The position numbers and the translations under genes were made by a program. Source: UBA8199 sp035358715 (GTDB taxonomy: Bacteria; Verrucomicrobiota; Verrucomicrobiia; Limisphaerales; UBA8199). Taken from it: DNA of 64,000 nt. Shown here piece after piece: positions 35,063 to 43,945 of the stretch. Under the pieces are notes generated by a model, which saw nothing but the letters and a program-made list of their open reading frames with translations, searched no databases and was not told where the DNA came from. Where the stretch lies: the NCBI GenBank assembly GCA_035358715.1, contig DAOPPX010000004.1, forward strand, positions 1-64,000, given 5' to 3'. Each line of letters begins with the position of its first letter. The first letter of the stretch is position 1.

Positions 35063-35080
35063 CGCCGGCCCGGGCCGGCG
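35063..35080. repeat. 18-bp perfect palindrome in divergent intergenic region
   Basis: CGCCGGCCCGGGCCGGCG is a perfect 18-bp palindrome between the divergent gnd and glycosidase-like genes (34985-35181). It could be an operator or a hairpin, but high GC makes such palindromes fairly likely by chance. Confidence 0.3.
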
Positions 35081-35181
35081 GCGTGCCGGAAGCGGGTTGG
35101 CCCCATGCCCTTCAGCCCGCGGTTCCACCTATGGTTTGACAGAGCGCGGCGATTGCTGTCTGATGTCGCCGAAACGAGAGA

Positions 35182-36837
35182 ATGGGAATTCGCATGACAC
35201 GCAACTTTGTTTCCACCGGGCCGCGGCTCGTTGCGCTCGCATTGCTGCTGTTGACGGCGGCGCTTCCTGCGGTTCAGGCCGCCGCCAAACTGGAGCTCGT
35301 CCCCAAGTGGGACCGCTTCGAGCATGCCTTCAAGAGCAGCGTCGCTTATGCCAATGCGGTGCAGGAGGTCGTGCTGAAAGTCGTGTTTACCTCGCCGCTG
35401 GGCGAGGCGACCGAGGTGGAGGCGTTTTGGGACGGAGGCAGGACCTGGCGCGTGCGTTTCTCGCCCGATCAACCCGGGCGCTGGAGCTTCAGGGCCACCT
35501 GCTCGGACACCGCCAATGCCGGCCTGCACAACCAGGCTGGCGAGTTCCTCTGCTCCGCGCCTATCGGCATGAACCCGTTCCGGCTGCACGGTCCCGTGCG
35601 AGTCGCGCGCAACCACCGGCACCTGGAACACGCCGATGGCACGCCGTTCTTCTGGCTGGCGGACACTGTTTGGGACGGCGCCCGTGTGGCTGAATCCAGG
35701 GACTGGGATTTCTACGCCGTCACGCGAGCACGCCAGGGCTTCACGGTGGCCCAGTGGTCGGTGGCTCCGGGCGAGGATGCAAGATCGCAGTCCGCCTGGA
35801 CCGGATCCCTGGAGCGCATCGCCATCAACCCCGACTTCTTCCAGCGGCTTGACGCCAGGATTGGCGTCCTGGCCCGCGCGGGCCTCATGAGCGCGATTGC
35901 CCCGCTGTTGGAGCTGCAATGGTCGGCCGGCGCCGCGGCGCTGCCCGACAGCCAGGCCGAATTGCTCGTCCGGTATATCGTCGCGCGCTGGGGCGCCGAG
36001 CCCGTGGTGTGGATGCTCGCCTTCGAGAGCGACGCATCGGCCAGCAACCTCGGCCGCTGGAAACGCATCGGGCAGGCGGTGTTCGGCGACCGGCCCCGAG
36101 CGCCGGTCGTGCTGTTCCCGGGTCAGACGCAGTGGCTGCTCGATGAATTCCGCGACGAGAAGTGGGTGGATGCCTTTGGTTATCAAAGCGTCACGGACGT
36201 CAGTGACGACGCTCTGATGTGGACCGTGTCCGGGCCGTTCACGACGGAGTGGCGGAAGGAGCCTGCCCGGCCGCTGATTGCATTTGTGCCGTGCGAGAAC
36301 GGGGCCGCCCCGCGGTCGGCCAGGCGATTTGGCGCCGCTGATGTGCGCCGCGCAGCTTGCTGGAGCCTGCTCTTGGCCCCCCCGGCCGGAATCAGCTACT
36401 GCGCCGAGGGGCTGATGAACTGGGACGGGACCGTCGGGCCCCGGACCGCCGGGGAAACCAGGGGGAGCGGCTTGCCCCTGTGGCGCGAAGCGCTGTTCCT
36501 GCCCGGCGCCGAGCAGGTGTCGCACCTGGCGAAGTTCATGGACTCGATTGACTACGGGGCTCTGCGCCCGCGGGCCCGCATCGTCGCGTCGCAGCCCGGC
36601 AGCCAATCGCCGCAGCGGTTTATCGCTGGCGCCGGCACTGATCCCAATACGTTGTCCGTGGTTTATGTCCCGGTGGACCGCACCGTCGAACTGTCTCCCG
36701 CCGCGCTGCCCGCCTCGCCGTTGGTGGGCTGGTTTAATCCACGCACCGGTGTCCGCCAGGCCGTGACCGCCAGGGGCGCACGGTTCACTACGCCGGCTCC
36801 AGGCGACTGGCTCCTGCTGATCCAGGCGAGCCGGTGA
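35182..36837 (+). CDS. Exported DUF5060/DUF4038 glycoside hydrolase-like protein
   Basis: A 551-residue exported protein with a signal peptide (ending AVQAAAK). A DUF5060-like beta domain comes first (FEHAFKSSV, VFTSPLGEATEVEAFWDGGR, PDQPGRWSFRATCSD), then a DUF4038/apiosidase-like TIM barrel (GTPFFWLADTVWDGARVAES, with MLAFESDAS and YQSVTDVSDDALMW later). Related enzymes act on plant cell-wall glycans. A C-terminal beta domain (PLVGWFNPRTGVRQ) ends the protein. Catalytic Asp/Glu residues cannot be fixed from this view. ATG 35182 follows ACGAGAGA; 35194 is an alternative. Confidence 0.8.
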   Translation: MGIRMTRNFVSTGPRLVALALLLLTAALPAVQAAAKLELVPKWDRFEHAFKSSVAYANAVQEVVLKVVFTSPLGEATEVEAFWDGGRTWRVRFSPDQPGRWSFRATCSDTANAGLHNQAGEFLCSAPIGMNPFRLHGPVRVARNHRHLEHADGTPFFWLADTVWDGARVAESRDWDFYAVTRARQGFTVAQWSVAPGEDARSQSAWTGSLERIAINPDFFQRLDARIGVLARAGLMSAIAPLLELQWSAGAAALPDSQAELLVRYIVARWGAEPVVWMLAFESDASASNLGRWKRIGQAVFGDRPRAPVVLFPGQTQWLLDEFRDEKWVDAFGYQSVTDVSDDALMWTVSGPFTTEWRKEPARPLIAFVPCENGAAPRSARRFGAADVRRAACWSLLLAPPAGISYCAEGLMNWDGTVGPRTAGETRGSGLPLWREALFLPGAEQVSHLAKFMDSIDYGALRPRARIVASQPGSQSPQRFIAGAGTDPNTLSVVYVPVDRTVELSPAALPASPLVGWFNPRTGVRQAVTARGARFTTPAPGDWLLLIQASR

Positions 36838-36880
36838 GGAACGAATTGGTGGCGGCGGGGGAGAGCACGGTCTGAACTGA

Positions 36881-36957
36881 GCCACAAAGAACACATAGGA
36901 CACCAAGCCCTGCAGAGGGTGTTTCCCCTCTGTGCTCTTTGTGTTCTATGTGGTTGC
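36881..36957. repeat. Imperfect inverted repeat with inner hairpin
   Basis: GCCACAAAGAACACATAGGA (36881-36900) is an imperfect inverted copy of CTCTTTGTGTTCTATGTGGT (36935-36954). Inside, CAGAGGG (36913-36919) pairs with CCCTCTG (36926-36932). It lies between the convergent glycosidase and sugar-kinase genes, so it may act as a terminator. Its composition is more AT-rich than its surroundings. Confidence 0.6.
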
Positions 36958-37015
36958 AGTGAGAAGCAAGCCTGGCGCCTAAACGGATCGGGTTGGGCTC
37001 GCCGGCGCTCCCTCG

Positions 37016-38116
37016 TTACCGCTGCACGCGCGCGCTGCCGCCCTTGACGAGCGCCTCCACTTCCCGGAGCGATGCCATAGAAGTATCGCCCGGCGTGGTC
37101 ATGGCCAATGCGCCGTGCGCCGCGCCGTACTCGACGGCCCGCTGGGGATCGTTGAACTTGAGCAACCCGTAGATCAGCCCGCTGGCGAAGCTGTCGCCGC
37201 CGCCCACGCGGTCAAGGATTTCCAGGTCCGCGCGGTTCGGCGCCTGGTAGAACCTGCCCGCCGCCCAGCAAATCGCGCCCCAGTCGTTGCGTGTGGCGGT
37301 CTTTACCGCCCGCAGCGTGGTGGCCACCACGCGGAAGTTCGGATACGCTGCTGCCGCCTTGTCCATCATCTGCTCGAAGGCCATCACCTCCATCCGGCAG
37401 AGGTGTTCATCCGCGCCCTTGACCTCGAACCCCAGGCACGCGGTGAAGTCTTCCTCGTTGCCCAGCATCACGTCAACGTTTCCGGCGATCTTCCGGTTGA
37501 CCTCCTGCGCGCGTTTTGGCCCCCCGATGCTTTTCCAGAGCGACGGGCGGTAGTTCAGGTCGTAGGAAACGATGACGCCGTGCCGCCGGGCGGCTTGCAC
37601 CGCCTCCAGGACCAATTCAGCGGTGGTGTCGCTCAGCGCCGCAAAAATGCCGCCGGTGTGGAGCCATCGCGCGCCGAGCTGGCCAAAGATGCGGTCCCAG
37701 TCGAAGTCGCCCGGTTTGAGCTGGCTGGCGGCGCTGTGGCCGCGGTCAGATGTGCCTACCGCGCCCCGCACGCCGAAACCGCGCTCGGTGAAGTTCAACC
37801 CGTTGCGCACGGTGCGGCCCACGCCATCAAACGGCATCCACTTGATAAACTCGGTTGCGACGCCTCCCTGGAGGATGCAGTCCTCGAGCAGCAGCCCAAC
37901 CTCATTGTCCGCGAAGGCGGTGCACACGGCGGTCTTGAGTCCGAAACACCGCCGCAGACCGCGCGCGACGTTATACTCGCCGCCGCCTTCCCACGCTTTG
38001 AACTGGCGCGCGGTGCGCACGCGCCCTTCGCCGGGGTCCAGCCGCAGCATGATTTCGCCCAGCGCGATCAGGTCGTATTTGCCCGCACCTTCCGGTTTAA
38101 CGTCTAGTATGGCCAT
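37016..38116 (-). CDS. kdgK: PfkB-family sugar kinase, 2-dehydro-3-deoxygluconokinase-like
   Basis: A 366-residue PfkB/ribokinase-family kinase. The N-terminal LIALGEIMLRLDPGEGRVRT and GGEYNVARGLRRCFG resemble KDG kinases. The ATP-site/anion-hole motif is DRVGGGDSFASGLIYGLL (catalytic Asp in GGGD). YDLNYRPSLWKSIGG is also typical of KdgK. It would make 2-keto-3-deoxy-6-phosphogluconate in uronate catabolism. The first ATG that fits the family is 38116 (MAILDVKPEG); the frame is open further up with unconserved sequence. Fructokinase is the main alternative. Confidence 0.8.
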   Translation of the reverse strand: MAILDVKPEGAGKYDLIALGEIMLRLDPGEGRVRTARQFKAWEGGGEYNVARGLRRCFGLKTAVCTAFADNEVGLLLEDCILQGGVATEFIKWMPFDGVGRTVRNGLNFTERGFGVRGAVGTSDRGHSAASQLKPGDFDWDRIFGQLGARWLHTGGIFAALSDTTAELVLEAVQAARRHGVIVSYDLNYRPSLWKSIGGPKRAQEVNRKIAGNVDVMLGNEEDFTACLGFEVKGADEHLCRMEVMAFEQMMDKAAAAYPNFRVVATTLRAVKTATRNDWGAICWAAGRFYQAPNRADLEILDRVGGGDSFASGLIYGLLKFNDPQRAVEYGAAHGALAMTTPGDTSMASLREVEALVKGGSARVQR

Positions 38117-38217
38117 AAGCTTCTCATTAAGCCCTACGCGGTGGTTGAAGCAAGCAGCTTTACCCGCGCCCAACCTGGCCTTCTCGCCCGCGCCACGCAG
38201 TGCCAAGAACCCGGCGC

Positions 38218-38273
38218 GCGGGCATCCTGCCCGCTTAGACCATCCGAACCGTGTAAGCGGGCAAGATGCCCGC
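38218..38273. repeat. REP-type inverted repeat
   Basis: GCGGGCATCCTGCCCGCTTA (38218-38237) pairs with TAAGCGGGCAAGATGCCCGC (38254-38273), 19 of 20 bases, around a 16-base loop. The core GCGGGCA..TGCCCGC is a REP-like sequence common in GC-rich bacterial genomes. It sits between anmK and kdgK, both on the minus strand. Confidence 0.75.
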
Positions 38274-38304
38274 ACGCCGAGCCCGCAGGTGCGAAAAGCG
38301 CGGT

Positions 38305-39492
38305 CTAACCCGCTCCCGGCACGATCTGGCCCAGAACCGCCGCCCGTCGCGCCCCGGTGGCGCTCGGCACGTTGCCCGGCTTACCGCGCAAGGTCTCATG
38401 CGCCAGAATAGCAAAGGCCAGCGCTTCCTTGGCGGCGTTGGCGATGCCGAAATCCTCATGCGTCAGCAATTCACCCACGCCGATTCGGCGGGCCAACATG
38501 CTCCGCAGCGTCGGGTTCCTGGCCCCGCCGCCTCCCAGGACGACCTGTAATCGGCCCAGCTCGCTGGTCTTGAGCCTCGGAAACACGAAACGCCGATAGG
38601 CATCCGCGACACTGGCCGCCGTGAAGGCGGTTGCCGTGGCAAGCGTGTCTTCCGGGCGCAAACGGAGCCGGCGCGCCAACCCGAGCACCCGGCGCACAAA
38701 CGCCTCGCCGAACTCCTCGCGGCCCGTGGTTTTGGGCGGACGCCGCCGCAGGAAGGGGTGGGCCATCATTTCCGCCAGCAACTTCTCGGAAACCTGGCCG
38801 CGCGCCGCCCAGCGCCCGTCCTGGTCGAACGTCTGCCGGCCCCGGGTGAGCTCAGCCATCAACCCGTCCATCACCATATTGCCCGGCCCGGTGTCGAACG
38901 CCACCACGTCCTGCAGCCCTGCGCGTGGCGGCAGGAACGTCAGGTTGCCAATGCCCCCGAGGTTTTGCACGATGCGCGGACGCCGCTCGTCGGTGAAAAG
39001 CGCCCAATCCGCATAAGGCACCAGCGGCGCGCCTTGCCCGCCCGCCGCCATGTCGCGCACCCGGAAATCCGCAATGGTTGTGATCCCCGTTCGCTCCGCG
39101 ATGACCGCCGACTCGCCGATCTGCAAGGTCGAAGGCGTCCGCGCGTTGGGCAGATGATGCACCGTCTGCCCGTGCGAGCCGATGGCTGCGATGTCCGCCG
39201 GCTTGAGATGCGCCCGGCGAATGGCCCCCAGCGCCGCGCGCGCAAAATGCTCGCCCAGCAGGAAGTTCAGCTCGCAAATCTCCGCCACCGTCCCGTGCAG
39301 GCAGGCGTCCAGAATGCGCCGCCGCAAGATCGGCGGGAAAGACCGGTGTGTATGCGCCACCACCCGCGCGCGCAAGTGGCGTCCACGCCCTGAAATCTCG
39401 ACCGCCACCGCGTCAATGCCATCCGCCGACGTCCCCGACATCAACCCGACGATGAACCGGGCGCTGCGTTTGGACTGGCGGAACCTGTGCAC
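38305..39492 (-). CDS. anmK: Anhydro-N-acetylmuramic acid kinase
   Basis: A 395-residue kinase of cell-wall recycling that opens and phosphorylates 1,6-anhydroMurNAc to MurNAc-6-P. Family blocks are FIVGLMSGTSADGIDAVAVE, IGSHGQTVHHLP, QNLGGIGNLTFLP, AFDTGPGNMVMDG and VLGGGGARNPTL. Length is normal. Together with the LysM amidase it hints at peptidoglycan recycling. murQ and ampG are not in the window. Confidence 0.96.
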   Translation of the reverse strand: MHRFRQSKRSARFIVGLMSGTSADGIDAVAVEISGRGRHLRARVVAHTHRSFPPILRRRILDACLHGTVAEICELNFLLGEHFARAALGAIRRAHLKPADIAAIGSHGQTVHHLPNARTPSTLQIGESAVIAERTGITTIADFRVRDMAAGGQGAPLVPYADWALFTDERRPRIVQNLGGIGNLTFLPPRAGLQDVVAFDTGPGNMVMDGLMAELTRGRQTFDQDGRWAARGQVSEKLLAEMMAHPFLRRRPPKTTGREEFGEAFVRRVLGLARRLRLRPEDTLATATAFTAASVADAYRRFVFPRLKTSELGRLQVVLGGGGARNPTLRSMLARRIGVGELLTHEDFGIANAAKEALAFAILAHETLRGKPGNVPSATGARRAAVLGQIVPGAG

Positions 39493-39648
39493 GAGAAGAA
39501 CCTAGAAGACCCGGCGGCAGCTAACAAGCCCCGCCTCGCCCCTTTCCGCGGTGGTCGAGGATTTGCTTTTCTGAGGTGGTGTGCTGTAATGTTGGGCTGG
39601 CACGCCCAATGGCTAATCGCCCGTGTCCACATAACGTCACCGATACTT

Positions 39649-40068
39649 ATGGCAACAATGATGGAAGAAACCGTGATCGTCCGCAAAACCCGCGAGCTGT
39701 GCCAGGCGATCCTGGACGAGCCTGGCGTCCAGGCGCTGCGCAAGAGCATTGACCTTTTTATGGCGGATGAACACGCCCGGGCGCAATACGACGGCGTGGT
39801 CGCCAAAGGCCAGGCGTTGCAGGAGAAGCAGCAGAACGCGCTGGCCCTGACCGACGTGGAAATCTCTGACTTCGAGCAGCATCGTGACGCGCTGCTCAAG
39901 AACCCTGTCGCGCGCGGTTTCATAGACGCTCAGCAGGAACTGCGGGACGTGCAGGAGTCCATTCACCGGCACGTTAACAAGACCTTCGAGCTGGGCCGCC
40001 TGCCTTCCGAGGAAGACCTGGCCAGCGGCTGCTGTAGTGACGGCCGCGGTTGCGGCTGCGGGCACTAA
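39649..40068 (+). CDS. YlbF family protein with Cys-rich tail
   Basis: A 139-residue helical protein of the Com_YlbF/YmcA family: TRELCQAILDEPGVQALRKS in the first half, ending in VQESIHRHVNKTFELGRLP. In Bacillus, YlbF and YmcA form an RNase Y-modulating complex with YaaT that binds [4Fe-4S]. Here the C-terminal tail, ASGCCSDGRGCGCGH, has four cysteines, an attractive Fe-S or metal site, although that is inferred. ATG 39649 is chosen; two further Met codons follow within five residues. Confidence 0.8.
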   Translation: MATMMEETVIVRKTRELCQAILDEPGVQALRKSIDLFMADEHARAQYDGVVAKGQALQEKQQNALALTDVEISDFEQHRDALLKNPVARGFIDAQQELRDVQESIHRHVNKTFELGRLPSEEDLASGCCSDGRGCGCGH

Positions 40069-40119
40069 GCCCGGCCACGCCTCGCGCTACCTGGCCGCCG
40101 GCCAGACTCCCGGGCTAAC

Positions 40120-40920
40120 GTGCTGATGGCCTCCGCTGCGGAAGCGCTCATTGCCGCCGCCCGGCGCTTGCGCGCCGAAACCACCCGGCTGCGGTTCGGG
40201 CCGCCGGTCACGCACGTTTATAACCCACTGACTTACGCCTGGGCGCCGCATGAGGCCTACCTGCGAAGGTTCGGCACGGCGCCGAAACGGGTCGTGTTCC
40301 TCGGCATGAACCCGGGGCCGTTCGGCATGGCGCAGACGGGCGTGCCGTTCGGCGAGGTCTCCGCCGTGCGCGACTGGCTGCAGCTCGAGGGCCACGTCGG
40401 CCAACCGTCCCGCGAGCATCCCCGACGCCCCGTCACCGGTTTTGGCTGCGTGCGTTCCGAGGTCAGCGGCCGGCGTTTATGGGGCCTCTTCGCCGCGCGC
40501 TTCGGGACGCCGGACCGGTTCTTTGCCGGGCACATTGTGATGAACTACTGCCCCCTGGCCTTTCTGGAGGCCACTGGCCGCAATCGCACACCTGATAAGC
40601 TGCCTATTGGGGAGCAGGACGCTTTGTTTGCCGCATGTGATCGGCACCTGCGCGCCGTCATCGGCGTGCTGCAACCTGAATGGCTGATTGGGATCGGCGA
40701 ATTTGCCGCAAGACGGGCTGAGCAAGTATTCGGGCACAGTCCTCTGAAGATTGGGCGCATCCTCCATCCCAGCCCTGCCAGTCCAGCAGCCAACCGCAAC
40801 TGGAACGCGCTTGCCACGCGCCAGCTCGAAGCGCCAGGCATCTGGGAGCAGGGGCCCAATGGCCAGGGCGCTTGCCGGGGTGATGGATCTTCGCGCGCCT
40901 TGACCGGGCGCGCTATCTAA
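40120..40920 (+). CDS. SMUG1-like uracil-DNA glycosylase
   Basis: A 266-residue protein of the SMUG1 branch of the uracil-DNA glycosylase superfamily. Motif 1 is VVFLGMNPGPFGMAQTGVPF, the substrate-binding segment is MNYCPLAFLE and motif 2 is HPSPASPAANRNW. SMUG1 removes uracil and some oxidised pyrimidines from DNA. In bacteria it is much rarer than Ung and is reported from scattered lineages. The last 30 residues (QGACRGDGSSRALTGRAI) are unconserved. Starts at 40120 and 40126 are equivalent. Confidence 0.92.
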   Translation: MLMASAAEALIAAARRLRAETTRLRFGPPVTHVYNPLTYAWAPHEAYLRRFGTAPKRVVFLGMNPGPFGMAQTGVPFGEVSAVRDWLQLEGHVGQPSREHPRRPVTGFGCVRSEVSGRRLWGLFAARFGTPDRFFAGHIVMNYCPLAFLEATGRNRTPDKLPIGEQDALFAACDRHLRAVIGVLQPEWLIGIGEFAARRAEQVFGHSPLKIGRILHPSPASPAANRNWNALATRQLEAPGIWEQGPNGQGACRGDGSSRALTGRAI

Positions 40921-40948
40921 GGGCCGCCTCGGCGCGGCTGCCCCGCCT

Positions 40949-41488
40949 TCATTGCTGCGCCTCTTGCACAACGGTCCCGTCCTCGGCCAGGAGCAGCTTG
41001 GGATTGTGCGCCTCGTCTTTGAAGGTAACGACGTAGATGGTTCGCTCGCCCCACATTTCCTTGTTGATGTAGGCCACTTCCGAGGAATGGGCGCGCTCGG
41101 GAATGGCCTTCATCACGGTGGGGGGCACATCGGCGGGCTTCACCACCGTGCCCTGTCTTGCGCTCACCGCCACTGTCAGATCGGGGTTGAGCACGCTGCC
41201 GTCCGGCGCGATATACATCGGAGGGAAGATGTCGCTCTCGCGAAAATAGACCTTGTAAACGACCCGGCCTGAGCTGGTATCCCGGACGGCGTCCACTACG
41301 GCCGCTGCCCCGGCCTGTGCCAGAACAGTGCGCTGGACCGGCGCCGGCAACGCGCCGAACTTCGCCCCCGGCGAAGTCAACGGCTTGCTATACACCGTAT
41401 GGTGCGCCGCCTCCTGGGTCTTTTCCCTGGTCGCACACCCCGCCGCGATCAGCGCAACCAACACCACTCCACAAACTGGCATGTTCAT
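40949..41488 (-). CDS. Lipoprotein with PepSY-like repeats
   Basis: A 179-residue lipoprotein. The signal MNMPVCGVVLVALIAAGC ends in a lipobox (AAGC, Cys18). The mature part has two copies of a PepSY-like alpha/beta unit: LPAPVQRTVLAQAG with VVYKVYFRES, and VPPTVMKAIPERA with TIYVVTFKDE, each followed by a short hairpin. PepSY-like periplasmic domains often inhibit or sense proteases; here the role is unknown. ATG 41488 places the signal at the N terminus. Confidence 0.75.
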   Translation of the reverse strand: MNMPVCGVVLVALIAAGCATREKTQEAAHHTVYSKPLTSPGAKFGALPAPVQRTVLAQAGAAAVVDAVRDTSSGRVVYKVYFRESDIFPPMYIAPDGSVLNPDLTVAVSARQGTVVKPADVPPTVMKAIPERAHSSEVAYINKEMWGERTIYVVTFKDEAHNPKLLLAEDGTVVQEAQQ

Positions 41489-41746
41489 AAGCGTGCGCCA
41501 GTGTACGCGCCCGTCGGTGGATAGCAAGCTTCCATCGCGCCCTGATGCTGGGCGCATCTCAACTCTTGCCCTCTCTTGAGCCGCATCTCCTTAAGCTTTC
41601 GCGCTGGTCATTGCGCACGGCTTCCGGCTGGGCGATTGGCAGGAATCTGCGGCGGCTGCCGTTCCGCTATCCCGCTCAATCCGGCAGGGTGGCGATGCAC
41701 AGACACCTGGCGCAACCCGAAGCGTTGGGCTGAGGCATGAGGGGAA

Positions 41747-42051
41747 GCATCTCAATTCCTGGCAACGTCCCAAAGCTGGGGGACATACGGCCGCGGTTTC
41801 CGGCACCTCGAAAGCGGACTGCGACGAGGACTCCCGGTCCTGGATACCTTCCCCAACCCGTGCCAGTCAGGCCCCGCCTGGAACCAGTCCGCACCCTTCG
41901 GCCCCGCGCATGGGTAACCCTCTTTCCACACGACACTTCCGCACTTTTTCCACCCCCGCGCCCCATCCTCTCGCCATGGTCCTCTCCCGGTCCCGCTACC
42001 GTAGTACCTCTAACCCGGGGTTAGAGGTACTACGGTAGCGGGACGGGGAGG
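41747..42051 (+). repeat. Interspersed repeat copy B (about 305 bp) with terminal long palindrome
   Basis: This is the plus-strand homologue of copy A (23688-23378). The right end is a palindrome centred on 42017, with 27-bp perfect arms (41990-42016 and 42018-42044), then one mismatch and five more pairs. Relative to copy A, one stem pair differs on both sides (41996 C with 42038 G, against A/T in copy A), so pairing is preserved. No credible coding frame is present. The remaining parts of the gap 41489-42290 hold nothing I recognise. Confidence 0.8.
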
Positions 42052-42290
42052 CTGCGGCGTTCCCGCCGACCCATTGCGGGCTGCGGCAGCGCCTTGAAAC
42101 TGCCGCCGGGAGGTGCCAATGCCGCAGCGCAGTCGCTCAACCCTTTGGCTGGGGCCTTTGCTCCGAAAAAGGCCCCTCAGGAACCGAGATGCGTTTTGGG
42201 CCGCCGCCGGGAGCGATCCAGGATTGACAATCCAGCCCTTTTCAAGGAGTCTCGACGCGGCTGTCGGAGAGAGCTTCTGGGGAGAAATGT

Positions 42291-43337
42291 ATGAAAAGAC
42301 TTTGCGTGCTTTCGGTTCTTGCTGGCTTGTTCGCCTGGTCGGGCTACGCCCAGGTTCGACCGGTGCTGAGTGCGCAGGTTTCCAACGCGTGGGTTTGGCT
42401 CAGGATTACCGGGGAGGTCGGCAGCGCCTGCACCGTCCAATGGACCACTAATCTTCACAGCGTCATTAGCTGGAAGGTCCTGACGAATATAGTCCCGCTG
42501 CCGAGCAGTCCCTACCTGGTCGTTGACAAGCAGGCCGTCAGCCCCCGGCGGTTCTATCGGGCTTTCAGCGAGCAAATCACGACCAACGTGACGACTACCA
42601 ACATGGTTTGGGTGCCGCCCGGAACGTTCGTCATGGGCAGCCCGGTCAGCGAGGCGCTGCGCGGAGCCGACGAAACCCAGCACACGGTGACGCTGACGCA
42701 TGGGTATTACATCGGGCAATTCGAGGTGACGCAGGGGGAGTATTTGGCGCTGATGGGGAATAACCCGAGCGCCTGCACCGGAGATCTGAACCGGCCGGTC
42801 GAGCAGGTAAGCTGGATTGACGCAACGAACTACTGCGCGCACCTGACGCAGCGGGAACGGGCGGCGGGGCGGGTGCCGGTTGGCTGGGTGTATCGGTTGC
42901 CTACGGAGTCGGAATGGGAGTGTGCGTGCCGTGCGGGGACCACCACGGCGTTTCACTACGGCAGCGCGCTGCGGTCGGGCGGGGCTAACTTCGACGGCCG
43001 TTACGAATACGACGCCACCGTCGGCGAGAATTACAACGCCAGTGGAGTCTATCTGGGCCACACGACGGCAGTTGGGGGCTACGGGCCGAACGGGCTGGGG
43101 CTGCATGACATGCACGGGAACGTATGGGAGTGGTGCCGGGACTGGTACGGCGCCTATCCTGGCGGAGGCGTAACCGATCCGCCGGGTGCTGCCTCGGGTT
43201 CGTACCGCGTGTTCCGCGGCGGCGGTTGGAATGCATCCGGCCGTCTCTGCCGGTCGGCGTGCCGCAACGGCTACTACCCCTCGTACAAATACGCCTACGT
43301 AGGGTTCCGGGTCGTGCTGGCGCAAGGCCAGCCGTGA
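42291..43337 (+). CDS. Exported formylglycine-generating-enzyme-like (SUMF1) protein
   Basis: A 348-residue exported protein with a signal peptide (residues 1-20, ending SGYAQ) and a small beta domain (about 21-100). It is followed by an FGE/SUMF1 domain: MVWVPPGTFVMGSP, HGYYIGQFEVTQGEYLALMG, YRLPTESEWECACRAGT, GLHDMHGNVWEWCRDW and FRGGGWNASGRLCRSACRNG. In true FGEs two catalytic cysteines lie five apart after GGSW. Here the first position is Ala (GWNA) and only the second is Cys, so sulfatase activation is unlikely. No sulfatase is adjacent. It is probably a binding or divergent member. Confidence 0.88.
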   Translation: MKRLCVLSVLAGLFAWSGYAQVRPVLSAQVSNAWVWLRITGEVGSACTVQWTTNLHSVISWKVLTNIVPLPSSPYLVVDKQAVSPRRFYRAFSEQITTNVTTTNMVWVPPGTFVMGSPVSEALRGADETQHTVTLTHGYYIGQFEVTQGEYLALMGNNPSACTGDLNRPVEQVSWIDATNYCAHLTQRERAAGRVPVGWVYRLPTESEWECACRAGTTTAFHYGSALRSGGANFDGRYEYDATVGENYNASGVYLGHTTAVGGYGPNGLGLHDMHGNVWEWCRDWYGAYPGGGVTDPPGAASGSYRVFRGGGWNASGRLCRSACRNGYYPSYKYAYVGFRVVLAQGQP

Positions 43338-43389
43338 GCCGGGCGCCGCGGCGCACGGGCGGGTTGGCGGCTTCGGCGCTCCAAAGCGG

Positions 43390-43842
43390 TCAGAGCAGAG
43401 GGAAGGGGAAAATGTCCGCGGGGTCGAAACGGCTCTGGGCAAACTCGATTGCCTGGCCCGCCTCAACGGTCTGCAACGCATGCGCGATGCCGGTCTGGAT
43501 GAGCAACAGGTCGCCGGCCTGCAACGCTACCGAGGCGCGCGCCCCGGTCTCGATGTCTTCAACCACCACCGACAGCCCGCCTTGCAGAACGTAAACCCGC
43601 TCCCGTTTGACCTTGTGGTAGTGGTTCCCACGCACGCAGCCCGCGCGCAGTTCGATGACCGCCAGGTAGCGAATCGCCTCATCTGAATCGTGCACCTGCG
43701 CCAGCTCGCCTTGCGCCAGCAACAGCCGCTTGAGCGCGGGCGCGTCGGGGCCGGGGCGTCCGGAGATGACCGGCAGCGACCACCGCACGACCTTGCCCGC
43801 CAGGTATTCAACTTCGGCCATAGGAGTTTCTAAGTTTCCCAT
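43390..43842 (-). CDS. Cupin-domain protein
   Basis: A 150-residue single-domain cupin. The metal-binding motif 1 reads GCVRGNHYHKVKRERVYVLQ, with two His and a later Glu/Arg. Motif 2 (GDLLLIQTGIAHALQTVEAG) has one His. Similarity in style is to sugar-nucleotide isomerase-type or WxcM-like cupins. No catalytic assignment is possible. Starts at 43842 and 43821 are both feasible. It is divergent from the PQQ-propeller gene. Confidence 0.75.
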   Translation of the reverse strand: MGNLETPMAEVEYLAGKVVRWSLPVISGRPGPDAPALKRLLLAQGELAQVHDSDEAIRYLAVIELRAGCVRGNHYHKVKRERVYVLQGGLSVVVEDIETGARASVALQAGDLLLIQTGIAHALQTVEAGQAIEFAQSRFDPADIFPFPLL

Positions 43843-43945
43843 GGCATATCACATCCCGCCACACCGCCGCAACCGCGGAACTTTGAGCCCGCAGCGGACA
43901 TTTCTCATCATTGACTTGGAGTGCGCGGCTGACCACGCTTCAGCT

